A stretch of DNA of 64,000 bases from Tessaracoccus sp. MC1865 (GTDB lineage Bacteria; Actinomycetota; Actinomycetes; Propionibacteriales; Propionibacteriaceae), in NCBI RefSeq assembly GCF_017815535.1, contig NZ_CP072596.1, positions 2,046,001 through 2,110,000 on the forward strand, given 5' to 3'. Of this stretch, positions 16,062-24,629 are shown piece after piece. The notes under the pieces were generated by a model that had not been told where the DNA came from, did no database searches, and saw nothing but the letters and a program-made list of their open reading frames with translations. How positions within the stretch are numbered: the stretch's first letter is position 1; the number at the start of each line of letters is the position of its first letter. The position numbers were made by a program, and so were the translations under genes.

Positions 16062-17794
16062 TTGGCGGAACCTTCCAGCTCGGGATCGTGCGTGTCGTCG
16101 TCGAGCAGTTCGCCCGGGTCATCGTGGTGGCGCGCTGCCAGCTCCGGACGGGCCGCATCCAGCGCGGGGCTGTTGGACCGCACGCGGGGCAGCGAGTCGA
16201 AGTTGTGACGGGGCGGCGGGCAGGAGGTGGCCCACTCGAGCGAGCGGCCCCAGCCCCACGGGTCGTTGACGTTGACCAGCGGCGCCTTGCGCGTGATCCA
16301 CACATTCCAGAGGAACGGCAGCATCGAGACACCGAGCAGGAACGCGCCGAACGTCGACAGCTGGTTCAGGAAGGTGAAGCCCTCCCAGGCGCCGTAGTCC
16401 GCGATGCGCCGCTGCATGCCGCCGACACCCAGCCAGTGCTGCACGAGGAACGTGGTGTGGAAGCCGACGAAGAGGGTCCAGAAGTGGATCTTGCCCCAGG
16501 TCTCGTTGAGAATTCTGCCGGTGAACTTCGGCCACCAGTAGTAGAAGCCGGCGAACATCGCGAACACGACGGTGCCGAACAGCACGTAGTGGAAGTGGGC
16601 CACGACGAAATAGGTGTCCGTGACCTGGAAGTCCAGTGCGGGAGAAGCCAGGATGATGCCGGTCAGGCCGCCGAAGAGGAACGTGACGAGGAACCCGATG
16701 GCGAAGGACATCGACGTGTTCAATGTCAACGATCCTCGCCAGATCGTGCCCACCCAGTTGAAGAACTTCACGCCCGTGGGCACGGCGATGAGGAACGTCA
16801 TGAAGGCGAAGAACGGGAGGTTCACCGCGCCGGTGGCGAACATGTGGTGGGCCCAGACGGACACCGAGAGCGCGCCGATCGCCAGCGTGGCGAACACGAG
16901 CCCGTAGTAGCCGAAGACCGGCTTGCGGCTGAAGGCGCTGAGCACCTCCGTGATCACGCCGAAGAACGGCAGGGCGATGATGTAGACCTCTGGGTGACCG
17001 AAGAACCAGAACAGGTGCTGCCACAGGATGGGTCCACCCGACGACGGGTCGAGCACGTGCGAGCCCAGCACACGGTCCGACTCGAGCACGAGGAGGCCGA
17101 CGGCGAGCACCGGGAACGCGATCAGCACCATGATGGAGGTGACCAGGATGTTCCAGGAGAAGATCGGCATGCGGAACATGGTGAGACCGGGCGCGCGCAT
17201 GGTGATGACGGTGGTGATGAAGTTCACCGCGCCCAGGATCGACGAGAGACCCAGCAGGTAGAGGCCCATGATCCAGAGGTCGTGGCCCATGCCGGGCGAG
17301 TGGATCGAGTTCGACAACGGCGCGTAGGCGAACCAACCGAAGCTGGCCGCGCCACCGGGCATCACGAAGCCCGTGCAGGCCATCACGGCGCCGAACACGT
17401 ACAGCCAGAAGGCGTAACCGTTCATGCGAGGGAAGGCCACGTCGGGGGCCCCGAGTTGCAGCGGCAGGATGGCGTTGGCGAACCCGGAGAACATGGGGGT
17501 GGCGAACATCAGCAGCATGATCGTGCCGTGCATGGTGAAGAACTGGTTGAAGGTCTCGTAGTTCATGTAGTCCATGCCGGGGCTGGCCAACTCGGCACGG
17601 ATGCCGAGGGCGAGCACGCCGCCGATCATGAAGAAGATGAACGCCGTGACGAAGTACATGTTGCCGATGACCTTGTGATCGGTCGTGGTCAGGTACTTCA
17701 TGACGCGAGCACCGAGGCGGTGCGACTCCACCCCGACGGGCGCCTGCGCCGCGTCGGTGACGGTGGTGCGTTGGGTGACTGTGAAGCTACTCAC
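16058..17794 (-). CDS. ctaD: Cytochrome c oxidase subunit I
   Basis: 578 aa catalytic subunit with twelve membrane helices. It reduces oxygen at the haem a3-CuB centre and pumps protons. Visible signatures include [17 protein letters not shown] (CuB histidine and the cross-linked Tyr), [13 protein letters not shown] (the His-His pair) and [14 protein letters not shown] (haem ligands). The charged C-terminal tail is longer than the core requires. Four-base overlaps join it to ctaC upstream and ctaF downstream. In this actinobacterial block ctaD lies with ctaC instead of with ctaE. Confidence 0.97.
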   Translation of the reverse strand: MSSFTVTQRTTVTDAAQAPVGVESHRLGARVMKYLTTTDHKVIGNMYFVTAFIFFMIGGVLALGIRAELASPGMDYMNYETFNQFFTMHGTIMLLMFATPMFSGFANAILPLQLGAPDVAFPRMNGYAFWLYVFGAVMACTGFVMPGGAASFGWFAYAPLSNSIHSPGMGHDLWIMGLYLLGLSSILGAVNFITTVITMRAPGLTMFRMPIFSWNILVTSIMVLIAFPVLAVGLLVLESDRVLGSHVLDPSSGGPILWQHLFWFFGHPEVYIIALPFFGVITEVLSAFSRKPVFGYYGLVFATLAIGALSVSVWAHHMFATGAVNLPFFAFMTFLIAVPTGVKFFNWVGTIWRGSLTLNTSMSFAIGFLVTFLFGGLTGIILASPALDFQVTDTYFVVAHFHYVLFGTVVFAMFAGFYYWWPKFTGRILNETWGKIHFWTLFVGFHTTFLVQHWLGVGGMQRRIADYGAWEGFTFLNQLSTFGAFLLGVSMLPFLWNVWITRKAPLVNVNDPWGWGRSLEWATSCPPPRHNFDSLPRVRSNSPALDAARPELAARHHDDPGELLDDDTHDPELEGSAK

Positions 17795-18642
17795 TTCTGC
17801 TCCTCAGGTGCGGTGGTCTGGAGGACCGCCTGCTTGGCTGGTTCGAGCTTGCGCTCACCGGCGTTACCGCTCTCCGCCAGTTCACGAATCTTGGCTTCGT
17901 ACTCCTCTTCGGAGACAACGTGCACCTTGAACAACATCAGCGAGTGGAACTCGCCGCACAGCTCGGCGCACTTGCCGTCGTAGGTGCCGAGCTTGTTCGG
18001 CGTGGCGTCGAAAGAGTTGAGATGGCCGGGGATGACGTCCAACTTGAAATAGAACGAGGGGACCCAGAACGAGTGGATGACGTCTGCCGAGTTGAGGTTG
18101 AACCGCACCCGCTTGTTGACGGGGAGGTACAGGTCCGGGATTCTCTCCAGGGTGCCGATCTCGTGGGCAACGCCGACGTCGGGGTTACCCTCCTCCATGT
18201 AGTTGAAGGTCCAGGACCATTTCTGCCCGATGACGTTGATCACGACGTCCGGCTCGGTCTCCTGCTCGACCATCGCGTCCTGCGCCTTGATCGTGTAGAA
18301 GAACAGCACGCCGACGATCAGGAACGGCACCAACGTGTACAGCAGTTCCAGCGGCAGGTGGTAGGTGGTCTGGCGGGGAGCCGGGGCGTCGCCCTCACGG
18401 CGGCGGTACCGGATGATCGCCCAGATGATCAGGCCCCAGACGATGCCGCCGACGGCGAACGACGCGATCCACGCTCCGAGCCACAGGTTGCCGACGTGGG
18501 GGGCCTGCTCCGTTGCGGCCTCCGGCAGGCCCAGGCGCGCGGCGCCTTCAGAGCATGCGGTCAGGGCGACCAGCGCCACGGGAAGCCCAGCTGCCAGGGC
18601 CCCTCGGACCCATCGTCTCGACGGCGCAGTTTTGCCACTCAC
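17791..18642 (-). CDS. ctaC: Cytochrome c oxidase subunit II
   Basis: 283 aa with GTG start and a GGAAGGG ribosome binding site. The signal sequence ends in a lipobox (LTAC, Cys30), so it is a lipoprotein. Two membrane helices follow, then the cupredoxin domain with the CuA site: H in [11 protein letters not shown] and the cluster [12 protein letters not shown] with its cysteines, histidine and methionine. It receives electrons from the second haem of QcrC. A long insert after the first helix pair ([10 protein letters not shown]) is typical of actinobacteria. Confidence 0.96.
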   Translation of the reverse strand: MSGKTAPSRRWVRGALAAGLPVALVALTACSEGAARLGLPEAATEQAPHVGNLWLGAWIASFAVGGIVWGLIIWAIIRYRRREGDAPAPRQTTYHLPLELLYTLVPFLIVGVLFFYTIKAQDAMVEQETEPDVVINVIGQKWSWTFNYMEEGNPDVGVAHEIGTLERIPDLYLPVNKRVRFNLNSADVIHSFWVPSFYFKLDVIPGHLNSFDATPNKLGTYDGKCAELCGEFHSLMLFKVHVVSEEEYEAKIRELAESGNAGERKLEPAKQAVLQTTAPEEQK

Positions 18643-18724
18643 AAGTTGCCCTTCCGTTCTACCTTTTCGGGCCCCTGTCCCCCGTCGGGAGAGCCGGGAC
18701 CTGCACTGCTGCAGCCACCTTAAC

Positions 18725-18767
18725 GCATAAAAGCCACCCCGGGTGATGCGTCTCCAGCGGGGTGGCG
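18725..18767 (-). terminator. Terminator of the IscA-like gene
   Basis: On the minus strand GCCACCCCG (from 18766) pairs with CGGGGTGGC (to 18733), followed by TTTTAT. It separates this unit from ctaC. Confidence 0.7.
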
Positions 18768-18807
18768 TAGAATCGCGCGACTCGCGCGCGACTGGTATAT
18801 GCGAGGC

Positions 18808-19152
18808 TCAGTGGAACGAGTCGCCGCAGGCGCACGAGCCGCCGGCGTTGGGGTTGTCGATCGTGAAGCCCTGCTTCTCGATCGAGTCCATGAAGTCGAT
18901 GCTCGCACCGCCCAGGTAGGGGGCGCTCATCTTGTCGGTGACGACGGTGACGCCGTCGTAGTCGGTGGCCACGTCGCCGTCGAGCGAGCGGTCGTCGAAG
19001 TAGAGCTGGTAGCGGAGGCCGGAGCAGCCACCGGGCTGCACGGCGATCCGCAGCGAGAGGTCATCGCGGCCCTCAGCGTCGAGTAGGGCGCGGACCTTCT
19101 GCACGGCGACATCGGTGAGGACAACGCCCTGAGTGGTCTGAGTATCGGTCAC
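18808..19152 (-). CDS. erpA: Iron-sulfur cluster insertion protein, ErpA/IscA family
   Basis: 114 aa A-type carrier that receives and inserts Fe-S clusters into target proteins. The three conserved cysteines are present: PGGCSGLRYQL and the C-terminal GSCACGDSFH. The GTG at 19152 has GGAG 8 bases upstream; a longer frame to 19410 lacks conservation and is not used. The neighbouring window contains several Fe-S enzymes (QcrA, LipA, IlvD). The equivalent M. tuberculosis locus (Rv2204c, from memory) also lies beside ctaC. Confidence 0.92.
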   Translation of the reverse strand: MTDTQTTQGVVLTDVAVQKVRALLDAEGRDDLSLRIAVQPGGCSGLRYQLYFDDRSLDGDVATDYDGVTVVTDKMSAPYLGGASIDFMDSIEKQGFTIDNPNAGGSCACGDSFH

Positions 19153-19258
19153 GGCTGTTTCTCCAAGTGGTTGGGTTAAGTGAGTCCTCGCCGATTCTAC
19201 GCCGGACTTGCCGGAAACCCCAGAGGACCGTCCGCCCCCGGGATTCGCCTCCGGCGAA

Positions 19259-20158
19259 CTACCAGGCCCAGGAGGCGGCGAGCCGGCTCGCGGCGGCCGC
19301 GAGCTCGTCCGGCGTCGACTCGTCCTCGGCCGCACCTTCGCGCAGCGCATGGGCGGTTTCGAGCCCGGCGATCCGCAGTTCACGCGACGAGACGTAGTTG
19401 CGGCCCGCAATGGCGATGGCCGGGCGCAACTGCTCCTCCGCCCAGCTGACGACCTTCTTCACGACAGGACCACCGACGGCGTGGAACTCCATCAATTCGG
19501 CCCCGGTGACCACCAGGTCTGCCTGCGCCACCGTGCCCGCTAGACCGTAGCGTTCGGCCAGCCAGAAGAGCGGGTCCAGGACGCGGCCCCCGAGGGCGGT
19601 GACGATGAGCCCCACGCCCCCGGCCGCGCCGGCACCCGGGCCCTGTTCCAGGCCGAGCTCAGCCAGCCACCTCTCGGCGCGCGCGTCGAAGGTGAGGACC
19701 TCCTGCAGCGTGGCGCCGGCAGAACGCAGGGCGGTGGATGCGTGGCCTTCGAGGCCGGTCAGCGGCCGGCTCACCTGGTCTGCGGGCACCAGCGCGACCA
19801 GTTGCCTGCCTGCCCAGGCGGCCCGGGCCGCGATGAGCCCCTGCACCGGGTCGTCGGCGAAGCGCGCCAGGATGGCGGCGCCGAGGCCGTCGACCTGGCA
19901 GCCGGTGAGGTCCAGCACCACGTCGGCCTCCGCGCCCGGGCGCGACAGCGCGTCCGCGACGTCGGCCGTGGTGGAGGCGCTGATGAACAGTGCCTCGGGA
20001 GCCGCGATAGCGGCCGCCTCGGCGAGGGCCTCGCCGTCGACCCCGAGAGGAACGACTGCGACCTGGGCCCCCTTGGCCGCGAAACCGCCCGCGATGGTTT
20101 CCGACGCGACGCGCGGCGTGAGCCCGGCGATCGAGTCCGCGGCGACGACCACCCTCAC
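19259..20158 (-). CDS. Glycerate kinase family protein
   Basis: 299 aa with GTG start. The opening RVVVAADSIAGLTPRVASETIAGGF matches the glycerate kinase fold's DSFKG-type start in altered form, and GPGAGAAGGVG is the family's conserved glycine-rich motif. The usual middle region is shortened (most kinases are about 370 aa). The DSFKG lysine is replaced (DSIAG), so activity as a kinase is uncertain. It is the third gene of the pspA operon, overlapping pspAA by four bases; the same link occurs in other actinobacteria. Confidence 0.75.
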   Translation of the reverse strand: MRVVVAADSIAGLTPRVASETIAGGFAAKGAQVAVVPLGVDGEALAEAAAIAAPEALFISASTTADVADALSRPGAEADVVLDLTGCQVDGLGAAILARFADDPVQGLIAARAAWAGRQLVALVPADQVSRPLTGLEGHASTALRSAGATLQEVLTFDARAERWLAELGLEQGPGAGAAGGVGLIVTALGGRVLDPLFWLAERYGLAGTVAQADLVVTGAELMEFHAVGGPVVKKVVSWAEEQLRPAIAIAGRNYVSSRELRIAGLETAHALREGAAEDESTPDELAAAASRLAASWAW

Positions 20159-20490
20159 AGGACGGAGGACTCCTCGTCGCCCTCCACCAGCTCGCCTTCG
20201 GCGTCCGGGAGGATGCCGTAGTACTCGCTGGTGGAATCGAGCAACGCCCGCACTTCTTCGAGGCTGGAATCTGTGTCCGGCAGCACGAGGTCTGATTCGA
20301 CGATCACGTCGTCGGGCACCTCGACACCGAGCCTGCGCACGCCCTCGCTGAGTTCAATGAGCGCGGCCTCGAGCGCAGCCTGGTCTCCGGCGGCGACGGC
20401 ATCCTCCAGTTGACGGTCGAGTTCGTTGAGTTCAATGAGGTGCTCAGGTTCCAACACCCACTGGCCCTGACCCATGATGCGCACGATCAT
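20155..20490 (-). CDS. pspAA: PspA-associated protein PspAA
   Basis: 111 aa, acidic. The start MIVRIMGQGQWVLEPEHLIELNELD is characteristic of the small PspAA partner found next to PspA in many bacteria. It has no membrane segment and ends in an acidic tail (EGELVEGDEESSVL). The N-terminal domain is thought to bind or modulate the PspA assembly. Four-base overlaps tie it to pspA before and the glycerate kinase gene after. Confidence 0.85.
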   Translation of the reverse strand: MIVRIMGQGQWVLEPEHLIELNELDRQLEDAVAAGDQAALEAALIELSEGVRRLGVEVPDDVIVESDLVLPDTDSSLEEVRALLDSTSEYYGILPDAEGELVEGDEESSVL

Positions 20491-21290
20491 GCCCGGTCCC
20501 CTCCCTGGCCGGTCTCGTACACGTCCGGCGTGGCCTGCGGGGTTGCTCCCTGGGGGCCGGAGTTCAGCTCCGGCCGCGCGGCGGGACCGCCGGTGAGTTC
20601 GGCCTTCATCCGGGCCAGCTCACCCTCGACCGACGAATCCGCGGCCAGGGCATCGAGCTCGCGGGTGATGTCGTCGCGCACGGTGCCGGTGGGGTCGTCG
20701 AGCGCACCGGTGGCCAGCAGTTCGTCGACGGCGGACGCACGGGCCTGCAGCTGGAGGGTCTTGTCCTCGGCGCGCTGGATGGCCAGGCCGATGTCGCTCA
20801 TCTCCTCCGAGATGCCGGTGAAGGCCTCGTTGATGCGGGTCTGCGCCTCGGCGGCCGAGTAGGTGGCCTTGATGGTCTCCTTGCGCGTGCGGAACGCGTC
20901 GACCTTGGCCTGCAGGCGGGAGCTGGCGCGCACCAGCTTCTCCTCTTCACCCTGCAGCTGCGCGTGCTGCGCCTGGAGGTCTTCGAGCTGCGACTGGAGA
21001 CCGGCCTTGCGGGTCAGCGCCTCGCGGGCCAGGTCCTCGCGGTTCGCCTCGAGCGCACGCTGGGCGGCCGACTGGAGCCGCTCCACCTCGGAGTTCATCT
21101 TCGCGGCCTGCAGCTCGACCCGCTTGCGGCTGGTGGCCACATCAGCGACGCCACGGCGCACGTTCTGCAGGAGTTCGAGTTGCTTCTGGTACGAGTAGTC
21201 GAGCGTCTCGCGAGGGTCTTCGTACTTGTCGAGCGCCTTATTGGCCTTCGATTTGAAGACCAGAGCGATGCGTTCAAAAATGCTGGCCAC
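20487..21290 (-). CDS. pspA: PspA/IM30 family membrane-stress protein
   Basis: 267 aa, almost wholly helical and charged, the coiled-coil ESCRT-III-like protein that coats stressed membranes. The N-terminal amphipathic helix ASIFERIALVFKSKANKALDK and the DPRETLDYSYQKQLELLQ segment are diagnostic. I place the start at GTG 21290 (AGGAAGGA ribosome binding site); a longer frame to 21341 is not conserved. The C-terminal 40 residues are disordered (GGPAARPELNSGPQG). It heads the pspA-pspAA-kinase operon. No clgR/pspB/pspC genes are adjacent. Confidence 0.93.
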   Translation of the reverse strand: MASIFERIALVFKSKANKALDKYEDPRETLDYSYQKQLELLQNVRRGVADVATSRKRVELQAAKMNSEVERLQSAAQRALEANREDLAREALTRKAGLQSQLEDLQAQHAQLQGEEEKLVRASSRLQAKVDAFRTRKETIKATYSAAEAQTRINEAFTGISEEMSDIGLAIQRAEDKTLQLQARASAVDELLATGALDDPTGTVRDDITRELDALAADSSVEGELARMKAELTGGPAARPELNSGPQGATPQATPDVYETGQGGDRA

Positions 21291-21318
21291 GAGGTGTCCT
21301 TCCAGGAACGTGCGGTGT

Positions 21319-21333
21319 TCAACCTTGAGGTTA
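21319..21333 (-). promoter_or_regulatory. Probable pspA promoter with inverted repeat
   Basis: TAACCT on the minus strand (21333 to 21328) is a -10 candidate about 40 bases before the pspA start. It overlaps an inverted repeat AACCT-TG-AGGTT (21321-21332) that could bind a regulator. Confidence 0.3.
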
Positions 21334-21401
21334 GCGCGCATCCGGTGGCAGGACAGCCCTACGGCCCCCTGAGCTGACCCTGAACCCCGCGCGCGGCCCG
21401 G

Positions 21402-21407
21402 TATGAT
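21402..21407 (+). promoter_or_regulatory. -10 box of the DUF3043 gene
   Basis: TATGAT lies 36 bases before the GTG at 21444, leaving a short leader that contains an AGAAGGA ribosome binding site. This gene is leadered. Confidence 0.4.
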
Positions 21408-21443
21408 GGCTGCCGACCCCTCCGATCAGAAGGACTCCCCACC

Positions 21444-22103
21444 GTGGCCCTCTTCCGCCCCTACGAGCGCAAGCAATCGACGTCGACGGACCGCATGGCG
21501 ACGCTGACCCCGAAGGGCGCCAAGGCCGCGGCGAAGGCCGAGAAGTCCGCGAAGGCGCCGCAGACGACGCAGGCCGCGCCCGCCGTCGAGACCCCGGCCG
21601 AGAAGATCAGGGTCACGCGCAAGAAGGAGGGTGCCACCCTCAGCCGCCGTCAGGCCGAGGCGGCCCGCATGGAGCGGCTCCACCCCACTCTCTCCCCCAA
21701 GCAGCAGCGCAAGGCGGATGCCCGCGCCCGCCAGGAGAGCCGGATGGAGGCGTGGGAGCGGACGGAGAATTCGCCCGCGCGCCAGTTGGTCCGCGACTAC
21801 GTCGACACCCGCTGGACCGTGGCCGAGTTCATGCTGCCAGCCATGATCCTGGTGATGGCCGGTGTGATGATCACGATGCAGAACCCGGTGCTGTCCAGCT
21901 ACATCGCGATGGGCCTCTGGGTGCTGCTCGCCATCACCATCATCAACGTGGCCATCATGTGGCGCGGCTTCAAGAAGCTGTTGGCGGAGCGCCACCCGGG
22001 CGAGCCGAAGCGCGGCCTGCTGGTCTACATGTTCAACCGGTCGCTGATGATCCGCCGCTTCCGCCAGCCAGGCCCGCGCGTCAAGCGCGGCGACGCCATC
22101 TGA
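21444..22103 (+). CDS. DUF3043 membrane protein
   Basis: 219 aa with GTG start and ribosome binding site. A long basic, Lys/Ala/Glu-rich cytoplasmic N-terminal part (residues 1-125, including TLSRRQAEAARMERLHPTLSPK) is followed by two membrane helices (about 132-150 and 155-175) and a basic tail. It is a conserved actinobacterial family of unknown function, found in the same neighbourhood in mycobacteria (Rv2206, from memory). It is divergent from the PspA operon, but no functional link is shown. Confidence 0.85.
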   Translation: MALFRPYERKQSTSTDRMATLTPKGAKAAAKAEKSAKAPQTTQAAPAVETPAEKIRVTRKKEGATLSRRQAEAARMERLHPTLSPKQQRKADARARQESRMEAWERTENSPARQLVRDYVDTRWTVAEFMLPAMILVMAGVMITMQNPVLSSYIAMGLWVLLAITIINVAIMWRGFKKLLAERHPGEPKRGLLVYMFNRSLMIRRFRQPGPRVKRGDAI

Positions 22104-22115
22104 GCCGGTGCCCAG

Positions 22116-22322
22116 ATGAGCTACCGCTGGCAACCCACGTCCGGCACCTATGCCGAATCAGACCTCGCAGCCGCAGACCTGGCCAAGACCTTCGAGGACC
22201 AGGCGGCGGCAGAGGCGTGGCTGACCCTGTTCTTCGACGACCTGCTGGAGCAGGGCGTGTCAGGGGTGAGCCTCTACGAGGAGGACCGCCTCGTGTACGG
22301 CCCCATGTCGCTCAATCCCTGA
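22116..22322 (+). CDS. Small conserved protein of unknown function
   Basis: 68 aa, acidic and soluble, with no cysteines. The sequence MSYRWQPTSGTYAESDL...FEDQAAAEAWLTLFFDDLLEQGVSGVSLYEEDRLVYGPMSL reads as one small alpha-beta unit, and similar short proteins are common in actinobacteria. It begins 12 bases after the DUF3043 gene and is probably co-transcribed. Its last 11 bases overlap the 3' end of the convergent small membrane protein gene. Confidence 0.7.
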   Translation: MSYRWQPTSGTYAESDLAAADLAKTFEDQAAAEAWLTLFFDDLLEQGVSGVSLYEEDRLVYGPMSLNP

Positions 22323-22620
22323 CGGCATTCTTGTCGGTGGCGGCTTTCAGGTCCTGGCGCAGCAGCCAGCCACCGAAAACGGCCATCCCCAACCCCGTGG
22401 CGACGGCGAACGGCACCTGGCTGCGCGCCTCGGCAACCCTGTCCTCGTAGGTCTGCACCCGGCTCGTGCGCTCGTCGGTCCGGCTGGAGTAGTGGCACAC
22501 GTCCCCCGGCCCCATCTCGACGCCGCGGCACAGCATCGTCGGCGACACCCAGGAGGAGACCCCCCACGCCACGATGATGACCCCCGCAGCGATGAAGGCC
22601 CAGAGCCCGACACGTTTCAT
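22312..22620 (-). CDS. Small membrane protein of unknown function
   Basis: 102 aa with ATG at 22620; a longer frame to 22653 is less likely because it lacks start signals. Two membrane helices (about residues 5-25 and 74-92) flank an external loop with two cysteines (C32 and C43, in MLCRGVEMGPGDVCHYSS) that could form a disulfide. The arrangement is that of a two-helix hairpin protein. Function unknown. Confidence 0.6.
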   Translation of the reverse strand: MKRVGLWAFIAAGVIIVAWGVSSWVSPTMLCRGVEMGPGDVCHYSSRTDERTSRVQTYEDRVAEARSQVPFAVATGLGMAVFGGWLLRQDLKAATDKNAVRD

Positions 22621-22663
22621 GCGGGACAAGGTAGCAGCCTGCAAACCCGACAAGCTCGTTGGC

Positions 22664-22669
22664 TAGGCT
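22664..22669 (+). promoter_or_regulatory. -10 box of pepA, leaderless start
   Basis: TAGGCT ends 7 bases before the GTG at 22677. This selects GTG 22677 over the upstream TTG at 22659. Confidence 0.55.
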
Positions 22670-22676
22670 GACGGGC

Positions 22677-24182
22677 GTGACTGAACTGTGCCCTGATCTC
22701 TCCCTGTCCACCTCTCTGCCCAAGCACACCGACGCGGTGCTCCTGGGCATGGCGACCATCAACCAGGACGAACCGGCCCTCGTCGGCCTGCTCCCCGCCC
22801 TGGACAAGGCCTATCAGAAGGCCTACGGCAGCACGGTCACGGGCATGGCCGGCGCGCTCGGCGCCTCGGCCAAGGAGGGCTGCGTCGTCGCTCTGCCCGC
22901 CGTCGACCGTACCCGGGTCTTCGTGGTGGGCCTCGGCAGCGCCGACGTGACGCCCGACGGGGTCCGCAACGCCGTCGGCACCGGCCTGCGCGCCATCGCC
23001 GCGCTGCCGGACGTGGCAGACCTCTCCGTCGCCGTGTCCCTCGAACTGTCGGATCCGGAACTCATCCAGGCCGCCGGCGAGGGGGCACTGCTCGGCGCCT
23101 ACCGCTTCAGGGCCATCACCGCGGAGCCTGCAGCATCGGCAGTGCAGTCGGTGACGCTGGTGTCGGCTGTGACGAGCGCCGGGGCCAAGGCTGCCGTCGC
23201 CACTGCCGCCATCGTGTCGGAGGCCGTGTGCCAGGCGCGCACCTGGACCAACACTCCCCCGAACCTGCTGTACCCGGAGACGTTCGCGGAGGCGGCGCGC
23301 GGCTACCTGAAGGACCAGAAGGTCGCCGTCGAGGTCCTCGACGAGAAGGCCCTGGAAAGGGGCGGCTACGGCGGCATTCTGGCCGTCGGCGGCGGTTCGG
23401 TGCGCAAGCCGCGGCTCGTCCGCATGTCCTACGCGCCCCGCGGCGCGACCGCCCACCTGGCGCTCGTCGGCAAGGGCATCACGTTCGACTCCGGTGGCCT
23501 CGACATCAAGCCGGCCGGTCAGATGGCCGGCATGAAGTACGACATGTCCGGCGCTGCGGCCGTCATCGCCGCCTTCCACGCCATCGCCGCCTCGGAGCTG
23601 AAGATCAAGGTCACGGCCTACGCCGCGCTGGCGGAGAACCTCCCGTCGGGCAGCTCCTACCGCGCCAGCGACGTGATCACCATGTTCGACGGCCAGACGG
23701 TCGAGAACTACAACACCGACGCCGAAGGCCGCCTCGTGATGGCCGACGCGATCGGGCGCGCGGCACAGGACGCCCCGGACCTCATCGTCGACGTCGCGAC
23801 GCTGACCGGGGCCTGCATGGTGGCCCTGGGACTGCGCACCGGCGGCCTCATCACCAACGGTGAGCCGACCTCCGACGTGGTGCTGGACGCTGCCGAGTCC
23901 GCCGGCGAGGACTTCTGGGAGCTGCCTCTGAACGAGTATGTGCGCGGACTGCTGAAGAGCAACGTCGCGGACCTGCGTTCCGGCGCCTCCAACCGGTGGG
24001 GCGGGGCGCTGGTGGCCGGCGCCTTCCTCGAGCGCTTCGTGCCGGAAGGCATGGGGTGGGCCCACCTCGACATCGCCGGTCCGGCCGAGAACCCGGAAGA
24101 GGCCTACGGCTGCACGCCGAAGGGCGGCACGGGCGTCGGGGTGCGCACGCTGGTGGCGCTCGCCAGGCAGTTGGCGGGCTGA
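22677..24182 (+). CDS. pepA: Leucyl aminopeptidase (M17)
   Basis: 501 aa, standard length. It removes N-terminal residues from peptides and is a hexameric cytosolic dizinc enzyme. Metal and catalytic residues are seen in GKGITFDSGGLDIKP (K266) and the family signature NTDAEGRL (346-353), with the downstream conserved LTGACMVALG. The N-terminal domain is weakly conserved as usual. The leaderless signal fixes the GTG start. A weak hairpin (24191-24204) lies in the gap to the convergent gene. Confidence 0.95.
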   Translation: MTELCPDLSLSTSLPKHTDAVLLGMATINQDEPALVGLLPALDKAYQKAYGSTVTGMAGALGASAKEGCVVALPAVDRTRVFVVGLGSADVTPDGVRNAVGTGLRAIAALPDVADLSVAVSLELSDPELIQAAGEGALLGAYRFRAITAEPAASAVQSVTLVSAVTSAGAKAAVATAAIVSEAVCQARTWTNTPPNLLYPETFAEAARGYLKDQKVAVEVLDEKALERGGYGGILAVGGGSVRKPRLVRMSYAPRGATAHLALVGKGITFDSGGLDIKPAGQMAGMKYDMSGAAAVIAAFHAIAASELKIKVTAYAALAENLPSGSSYRASDVITMFDGQTVENYNTDAEGRLVMADAIGRAAQDAPDLIVDVATLTGACMVALGLRTGGLITNGEPTSDVVLDAAESAGEDFWELPLNEYVRGLLKSNVADLRSGASNRWGGALVAGAFLERFVPEGMGWAHLDIAGPAENPEEAYGCTPKGGTGVGVRTLVALARQLAG

Positions 24183-24215
24183 TCAGCCCCGCCCGGTGAC
24201 GGGCGCCGGCTGGTC

Positions 24216-24560
24216 TCAGCGCAGACCGTCGGCGGCCCGCCGGGCCTGCTTGGCTCGCAGACCGTACTCGCGCATCCGTTTGGGGTACGGCACCACCCCG
24301 GCGTCGTAGCACGGGATGTGGTGCTGCTCTGCGAACGCGTAGCCGTACTCCGCGCTGGGCACGCCGCGACGGGTGGACTCCCCGTCTGCGGCCACCAGCA
24401 GGATCGACGGCTTGTTGAACGAGGTGGGTTGCTCCACCCACGCCTCGACGCCGCGGCGGCTGATGACGAAGGCGCTCAGGTGCTCGAAGAGCGCGTCAGC
24501 GACCTTCTTCGAGTCGCGCGCAACCTCAGCCTGCTTCTTCTTGCGTCCGAACCATCCCAC
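24216..24560 (-). CDS. Small conserved actinobacterial protein, unknown function
   Basis: 114 aa, basic at both ends. It starts with GWFGRKKKQAEVARDSKKVADALFEHL and has a central alpha-beta region (AEYGYAFAEQHHIPCYDAGVVPYPKRMREY). No catalytic motif is recognised. An ATG at 24569 would add three residues, but the -10 box CATAAT overlaps that ATG and ends 7 bases before the GTG at 24560, so I prefer the GTG. It is divergent from lpdA. Confidence 0.6.
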   Translation of the reverse strand: MGWFGRKKKQAEVARDSKKVADALFEHLSAFVISRRGVEAWVEQPTSFNKPSILLVAADGESTRRGVPSAEYGYAFAEQHHIPCYDAGVVPYPKRMREYGLRAKQARRAADGLR

Positions 24561-24567
24561 GCCTGCC

Positions 24568-24573
24568 ATTATG
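24568..24573 (-). promoter_or_regulatory. -10 box of the gene at 24216-24560
   Basis: CATAAT on the minus strand ends 7 bases before the GTG at 24560. This is the same geometry as at ctaG, with the box overlapping an unused ATG. Confidence 0.45.
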
Positions 24574-24617
24574 CCCAGTGGGCGGTAACGGCAGGGCAAC
24601 ACCCGGCAGGGACGTGG

Positions 24618-24623
24618 AAGACT
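24618..24623 (+). promoter_or_regulatory. -10 box of lpdA
   Basis: AAGACT ends 6 bases before the ATG at 24630; a leaderless start with a weaker box. Confidence 0.4.
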
Positions 24624-24629
24624 GGCCCC

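Noticed and set aside
16088-17983. 631-codon plus-strand open frame opposite ctaD
   Set aside because: Its composition (runs of His, Glu, Arg, Asp, Val) is the usual image of a membrane protein read backwards. The intact ctaD explains the region.
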